Shown piece after piece: positions 60,239 to 64,000 of a stretch of DNA of 64,000 nt (position 1 is its first letter; the number at the start of each line of letters is the position of its first letter). A program made the position numbers and the translations under genes. The stretch spans positions 806,001 to 870,000 of the forward strand of contig NZ_CP015105.1 in the NCBI RefSeq assembly GCF_002214545.1, written 5' to 3'. The notes beneath the pieces were generated by a model. It worked only from the letters and a program-made list of their open reading frames with translations, had not been told where the DNA came from and made no database searches. This DNA is from Thermococcus thioreducens. GTDB lineage: Archaea; Methanobacteriota_B; Thermococci; Thermococcales; Thermococcaceae.

Positions 60239-60684
60239 AAACCACGCCCCCATACGTACGCTAAAACACCGTAGGCTATTGCCAGAATGAATGGCAGGGC
60301 TGAGATTCGCCCCTTGACCGTCCTGTAGGCGAGCAGGAACGGAACCAGTGCCATCACGAAGTATTCGGCGCCCCATGTTTCGTAAATTCCAAATGATGTA
60401 ACGGCAAAGATGAAAAAGAGGGCTACCACAGCACCGGCGGGAACGGTTAAGAGGGTGAGCATGAGGACATCAAGGGCGTCCCCTGACTCCCTTTCAGGAA
60501 TTAAGACCACCCAGAAGAGGAAGCTCAGAACAAGAAAATGAACCAACAGCCCCCAGAACTCCACGTCAAGGTTCGGCTCGCCCCTCGCGGGCAGGTAGTA
60601 GAAGAGAGCCGCTCCGAATGCATAGGCGAGCGTCATGATGAGCGAGATCCCCCACTTCATGGGGGAGGAGCCCTCCGCTTTCAT
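60235..60684 (-). CDS. Four-helix membrane protein (149 aa), unknown
   Basis: Hydrophobic helices at about 10-30, 43-62, 70-95 and 105-145 (WGISLIMTLAYAFGAALFYYL, FWGLLVHFLVLSFLFWVVLI, VLMLTLLTVPAGAVVALFFIFAV, YFVMALVPFLLAY). GGTGTGAACGA precedes the ATG at 60684. It overlaps the CARF-like gene by four bases and so is first in a three-gene unit (membrane protein, CARF-like, PIN). Function unknown. Confidence 0.7.
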   Translation of the reverse strand: MKAEGSSPMKWGISLIMTLAYAFGAALFYYLPARGEPNLDVEFWGLLVHFLVLSFLFWVVLIPERESGDALDVLMLTLLTVPAGAVVALFFIFAVTSFGIYETWGAEYFVMALVPFLLAYRTVKGRISALPFILAIAYGVLAYVWGRGL

Positions 60685-60696
60685 TCGTTCACACCT

Positions 60697-61158
60697 TCAT
60701 TCAATTAGTACCATCCCGTACAAAACGCTTTCGGAGAAGTCAATTTTCACGAGCCTTCCAATCTCGATGCCAATGGCGTCTATACTCGGCCTGACCTTGG
60801 TTGGAAGCCTGCACGGCTCGCCCCTCTCGAAGGGACAGTCATCACAGAGGTTGCAGTTGCCGGGGAACAGTGCTGTTGCATACATTTTTCCCTCCCGGAA
60901 AAACTCCTCCTCCCTTTTCAGCAGGTACAGGAGGGCTTCCCGCTTATCTCTCTCAAAGTGTTCCATATCTATCTCGAACTTCACTATCAGCGCCTTTTTG
61001 AAGGCGGCAATCCACTCTCTGGTCTCCCTCCAGTCCGGGGCGTGTGGCGGACAGCTCGGCCTCTTGCCGTACATGGGGCAGGAGCGGCACTTCCAGACCG
61101 GTCTGGGGGAGACGGTTATCTCATCCGCTGGAATTTCCTTCTCCCACAGCACCTTCAT
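60697..61158 (-). CDS. DUF2284 metal-binding protein
   Basis: A 153-residue protein with cysteine clusters: WKCRSCPMYGKRPSCPPHAPDW near 22-43 and FPGNCNLCDDCPFERGEPCRLP near 98-120. This pattern is DUF2284, proposed to bind iron-sulfur or other metal centres. It could be a small electron carrier or a corrinoid-related protein; nothing nearby decides. It ends 13 bases before the membrane-protein gene start, so co-transcription is likely. Confidence 0.85.
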   Translation of the reverse strand: MKVLWEKEIPADEITVSPRPVWKCRSCPMYGKRPSCPPHAPDWRETREWIAAFKKALIVKFEIDMEHFERDKREALLYLLKREEEFFREGKMYATALFPGNCNLCDDCPFERGEPCRLPTKVRPSIDAIGIEIGRLVKIDFSESVLYGMVLIE

Positions 61159-61194
61159 AGGGCATCAAGAAAAAATGGAGCCGGAGCTTAAAAA

Positions 61195-61917
61195 TCAATC
61201 CATCAGCCTGCCGCCGTTGACATCTATGACCTCGCCAGTTATGTGGTCGTTTTCGAGGAGGAAAATCACCGTGTGGGCTATCTCCTCCGGTTTGGCTATC
61301 TCCCCCGTCAGCGAGAGCGAACGGAGCCTCTTCTTTATCTCAGGATTTATCAGCTCGGTATCAACTGGCCCGGGGGCGACTGCGTTGACGAGAATATCCG
61401 GTGCAAGGTGCCTCGCGAGGTTAAATGTGAGGGCTATCAGTCCGCCCTTCGATGCCGCGTAGTGCGGCCCCACGGTTCCGCCGTCCTTGCCCGCTATCGA
61501 GGCTATGTTGACTATCTTTCCCTTCTTCATGTATTTGAGGACTTCCTGAGTGACGATAAAGGCCCCCTTGAGGTTGACGCCGAGAACCGCGTCCCAGTCC
61601 TCGTCAGTGACCTCCATCGGCTTCAGGGCCTTTCCAAGGATTCCTGCGTTGTTCACGAGGATGTCTATCCTTCCAAAGTGGTTAATAACTTCCTCGACCA
61701 TCCTTCTGACCTCTTCCCGGTTGCTCACGTCGGCCTTTACGGCGATCGCGTCGACCCCGTAGGAACGGCAGAGCTCCGCGGTCTCTTCCGCCTTCTCCCT
61801 GCTGTGGGCGTAGTTTACGGCAACGTTTGCCCCCTTCTCCGCGAGGGCGAGTGATATCGCCCTCCCTATTCCCCTTCCGCCGCCGGTAACTAGGGCAACC
61901 TTCCCGGTCAGCTCCAC
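61195..61917 (-). CDS. Short-chain dehydrogenase/reductase (FabG-like)
   Basis: A 240-residue classical SDR. Cofactor motif TGGGRGIGRAI near 10, the NNAG motif (ILVNNAGILG) near 85, catalytic Ser in VNIASIAGKDGG near 135, and Tyr-x3-Lys in HYAASKGGLI near 150; the end has ITGEVIDVNGGRLMD. It reduces a carbonyl with NAD(P)H; the substrate is unknown, since archaea lack bacterial fatty acid synthesis. The start is uncertain: GTG 61917 has GGTGGTG upstream; the frame opens at TTG 61929. Confidence 0.88.
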   Translation of the reverse strand: MELTGKVALVTGGGRGIGRAISLALAEKGANVAVNYAHSREKAEETAELCRSYGVDAIAVKADVSNREEVRRMVEEVINHFGRIDILVNNAGILGKALKPMEVTDEDWDAVLGVNLKGAFIVTQEVLKYMKKGKIVNIASIAGKDGGTVGPHYAASKGGLIALTFNLARHLAPDILVNAVAPGPVDTELINPEIKKRLRSLSLTGEIAKPEEIAHTVIFLLENDHITGEVIDVNGGRLMD

Positions 61918-62001
61918 ACGCACCACCAACCCTTCTTTGCCTTTGAACTTAATAAAGCCTAACGCCGAAATATTTTTACGTTTGAAAACTTAATTGTTCA
62001 T

Positions 62002-62559
62002 ATGAAGGAATTCGCGGTAGTGCTACTTTTGATTTTTGGGACGTTGGCCGCCGGGTGCACGTCCCAAGAAAAGCCCGAAGGAGGGGTTGGTATGGATTTG
62101 GAGATCGGTTCGATATTTCACAACGGGGAGTACATACCAGTTGAGTTCACGTGCGACGGTGAGAACGTCAATCCTCCCATCTTCATCGGCCACATAGACT
62201 CCAGGGCCAAAAGCCTGGTCATCATCATGGACGACCCCGACGCCCCAGGAGGAACTTTCACCCACTGGATAGCCTGGAATATCCCCCCGCTTGGGGAGAT
62301 TCCCAAAGGCGTGCCCCCTCAGCCGGAGGTCGATGCCCCGGTGCATGTTGTTCAGGGGCGCAATGACTTCGGAAGGATAGGCTATGGTGGGCCGTGTCCG
62401 CCGAGGGGTCATGGGGTGCACCATTACCACTTCAAGGTCTATGCGCTTGACACGACCCTCAACCTAAAACCCGGCTCAAGCAGGGAAGAACTGGAAAAGG
62501 CCATGGAAGGCCACGTTATCCAGTGGGGAGAGCTCGTCGGGCTCTACGAGAGGAAATGA
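62002..62559 (+). CDS. PEBP/YbhB-like lipoprotein
   Basis: A 185-residue protein with lipobox LAAGC near residue 19, so anchored outside the membrane. The PEBP fold shows in VNPPIFIGHIDSRAKSLVIIMDDPDAPGGTFTHWIAWNIPP near 52-92 and GYGGPCPPRGHGVHHYHFKVYALD near 127-150, with the conserved Asp-Pro-Asp and Gly-x-x-Pro-Pro ligand-site residues. Usual length for the bacterial/archaeal branch. ATATTTTTA at about 61968 is the promoter; the leader has no clear ribosome binding site. Confidence 0.9.
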   Translation: MKEFAVVLLLIFGTLAAGCTSQEKPEGGVGMDLEIGSIFHNGEYIPVEFTCDGENVNPPIFIGHIDSRAKSLVIIMDDPDAPGGTFTHWIAWNIPPLGEIPKGVPPQPEVDAPVHVVQGRNDFGRIGYGGPCPPRGHGVHHYHFKVYALDTTLNLKPGSSREELEKAMEGHVIQWGELVGLYERK

Positions 62560-62561
62560 CC

Positions 62562-62819
62562 CTATCTTTTCTTTTCCATTAACTTTACGGTAAGGTTTAT
62601 GGCGCTCTGGAACGCTGCCAGGAAGTTCAGGGCGAAGAATATCCAGTCCCCTATCAGGTAGGAGTATATCGTGAGCAGCGTCGAGGCCGTCACGTAGATC
62701 AGTATGAACTGCATGTTGAGCGGGCACTTCCTCGTCTTTATGGTCTCCCACGTCTGGGGAACCCACGAGCTCACCAGGAGAAGCATTCCTATGAGTCCTA
62801 TTATCGCTCCACCTTCCAT
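62562..62819 (-). CDS. SemiSWEET-like PQ-loop membrane protein
   Basis: An 85-residue protein with three helices. The first ends SWVPQTWETIKTRK, the PQ-loop signature of SemiSWEET sugar transporters; the others are MQFILIYVTASTLLTIYSYLI and WIFFALNFLAAFQSAINL. SemiSWEETs dimerise to make a sugar pore, though short PQ-loop proteins may move other solutes. GGAGGTGAGAGAAA precedes the ATG. Confidence 0.8.
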   Translation of the reverse strand: MEGGAIIGLIGMLLLVSSWVPQTWETIKTRKCPLNMQFILIYVTASTLLTIYSYLIGDWIFFALNFLAAFQSAINLTVKLMEKKR

Positions 62820-62929
62820 TTTCTCTCACCTCCAACGGGAGGAAAAGGATGAGGGAAGCGTAAAAAAGCCTTGTGGATGGGTTGGTGTTAAAATTTCCGG
62901 AAAATCGTGAAAAAATAGACAGAATTAAG

Positions 62930-63394
62930 CTAAAGCTGGCTAGCGAGCCTCGACATTGCCCAGGTTTTAACGTCCTCATCGAGGATTCCGTTGATGATTT
63001 CCATGGCCTCAGAAATATTTCCGGCTTTTGCGAGAGCGAGTGCTACCTCGGCCTCAACCTTTGACCTGTTGGAAAGATCGGTAATGTATCGGGATATATG
63101 AAGGGCATCGTCCGGTTTGCCCATGTTCAGGAACTCAAAGGCCAGGCTCATCAGGGCCTTTGTACTTTCCTCGTGGTTCTCTATGTCCAGTGCTGCCTCG
63201 ATGGCATGATTTAGGGCTTCTTTGTAGTTAGGACTCTTCCGTGCGACTTCAACGGCTATGTGGGAGAAGGCTTTTGAGCGAATCACTTTGTCTGGTATGC
63301 CACCGGCCATCTCGATGGCCTCTTTCACTTTTCCTGAATTAACGAGCTTAAGAACAGCCTCATAGAGCGCCCGGGAGCGGTACCATTCCTGCAT
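62930..63394 (-). CDS. Helical-repeat (TPR-like) protein, 154 aa
   Basis: Starts MQEWYRSRALYEAVLKLVNSGKVKEAIEMAGGI; four similar helix pairs follow, each ending in an Ala/Ile-rich turn (KAFSHIAVEVARKSPNYKEALNHAIEAA, LMSLAFEFLNMGKPDDALHIS, EVALALAKAGNISEAMEII). These are TPR-like units. It resembles the repeat protein at 43415 in kind. There is no catalytic motif; the role is probably protein binding. GGGGATA lies before the ATG. Confidence 0.75.
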   Translation of the reverse strand: MQEWYRSRALYEAVLKLVNSGKVKEAIEMAGGIPDKVIRSKAFSHIAVEVARKSPNYKEALNHAIEAALDIENHEESTKALMSLAFEFLNMGKPDDALHISRYITDLSNRSKVEAEVALALAKAGNISEAMEIINGILDEDVKTWAMSRLASQL

Positions 63395-63486
63395 GAGTAT
63401 CCCCAAAACTTTTGCAACTCCCAGGATTTAAGCTTTCCGCGGCCAAAGTTTATAACTCCCCATGAGAATAAGGCTCAGGTGAGAAA

Positions 63487-64000
63487 ATGAAGAAGTTGGT
63501 GTTGTTTTTCATATGGTTGCTGGTGTTCTCAACGGTCTCCTACGCCCTCGTCGAAACCCAGATCGACCCAGGCAAGCTCCATTTTTACATGTACGGTCTG
63601 GAGACATGTCCCCACTGTCAAAAAATGAAGGAAGAGATTCCCAAGTTCTACGGGGAGAACAGCCTAACGTACTACGAGCTGATCAACAACGACGAGAACA
63701 ACAAGCTCTTTTCGGCCCAGTACAAGTACACCGGTATAGCCGGAGTGCCCGCCATAGGTATAGCGTACGACGGAAAGCTTGTGGCAATAGTTGAAGGAGA
63801 ATACAACGTCTCAGCTACGCCAAAGATTGTGCAGGCGGCCCTTGACAACGGGGGCTTAATACTCTTCACCGGTGGGCAGGCGTACATAATCAAGAACGAA
63901 ACAATAATCCAGGAGCTTCAGGCGATATACGTTGAGCACAGAATGCCCGGGGAGGGCCAGACCACAACGACCACCGCATCGGAAACAACATCCACTACAA
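63487..64000 (+). CDS. Exported thioredoxin-like protein with CPHC site (cut by window edge)
   Basis: Starts with a signal or anchor helix (MKKLVLFFIWLLVFSTVSYA), then FYMYGLETCPHCQKMKEEI near 33-51, the thioredoxin-fold redox site (C-P-H-C), and YTGIAGVPAIGIAYDGKLV near 80 with the cis-proline. A Thr/Ser-rich stretch begins at about 160 (QTTTTTASETTS), probably a linker to a membrane part beyond the window. It likely shuttles disulfides outside the cell. AGGTGAG precedes the ATG, and a TTTATAAC promoter lies at about 63448. Confidence 0.85.
   Translation, partial: MKKLVLFFIWLLVFSTVSYALVETQIDPGKLHFYMYGLETCPHCQKMKEEIPKFYGENSLTYYELINNDENNKLFSAQYKYTGIAGVPAIGIAYDGKLVAIVEGEYNVSATPKIVQAALDNGGLILFTGGQAYIIKNETIIQELQAIYVEHRMPGEGQTTTTTASETTSTT

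Overview
The window is chromosomal DNA of a hyperthermophilic euryarchaeon of the order Thermococcales, most likely the genus Thermococcus. The base composition is moderately GC-rich. Genes are tightly packed and often overlap by 4 bases. Ribosome binding sites are of the GGTG/GGAGGTG type, and promoters carry archaeal BRE/TATA boxes, several of them leaderless. The gene content fits: a TrmB regulator, TreT, aIF5A, Nep1, a TIP49-like ATPase, rpl37ae-rpoP-Brix-Pcc1, a tungsten aldehyde oxidoreductase family enzyme, archaeal-type phosphoglycerate mutase and ThyX.

Layout. 1-6 kb: the N-terminus of a CLC channel, a small conserved protein, a secreted beta-helix protein with a CGP-CTERM-like tail, and two cation/proton antiporters, one paired with a CBS-domain protein. 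6-17 kb: an agmatinase-family enzyme, then a trehalose/maltose unit. In this unit GH65 phosphorylase, a HAD phosphatase/mutase and TrmB face away from malE-malF-malG-malK-treT. aIF5A follows. 17-23 kb: a LeuT-like membrane protein, Nep1, a saccharopine dehydrogenase-like reductase, a metallophosphoesterase, an unknown protein and an RNA m5C methyltransferase.

23-30 kb is an accessory island. Three archaeal ATPases (two AAA/DUF4143 type, one ATPase_2/DUF234 type) alternate with two paralogous gene pairs of unknown function. A relic of a fourth ATPase lies between them. Each promoter in the island carries its own inverted repeat, and one has five tandem palindromic units with an exact 32-bp period. 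In both paralogous pairs the reading frame breaks at a short AC dinucleotide tract. This is the most unusual part of the window.

30-37.9 kb returns to metabolism: argF, a DUF996 protein, thyX, an unknown protein, a HIT protein, apgM, and an aldo/keto reductase with an AOR-family enzyme. 37.9-42.7 kb is a second accessory cluster: an ABC ATPase, a membrane HExxH protease, a multi-pass permease, a cysteine-tailed membrane protein, and two surface or secreted proteins. It is controlled from two copies of a roughly 210-bp direct repeat that also holds the promoter. I infer an export or peptide-maturation system.

42.9-54 kb holds a tRNA-binding protein, a helical-repeat protein that appears to have lost its stop codon, a zinc ribbon protein, a DHH phosphoesterase, a DUF3194-like protein and prefoldin beta. 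A complete phosphate uptake operon follows (pstS, a TIM-barrel enzyme, pstC, pstA, pstB, two phoU). Then come KEOPS Pcc1, a Brix protein, RpoP and L37Ae. The pst operon appears to interrupt a conserved translation/RNA-processing gene array.

53.95-54.9 kb has no convincing gene but about 13 hairpins, several followed by an AYCAAA motif. 54.9-64 kb holds small membrane or unknown proteins, QueE, a candidate C/D box sRNA, a TIP49-like ATPase, a PIN protein overlapping a CARF-like protein, a DUF2284 protein, an SDR enzyme, a PEBP lipoprotein, a SemiSWEET-like protein, a helical-repeat protein and the start of an exported thioredoxin-like protein.
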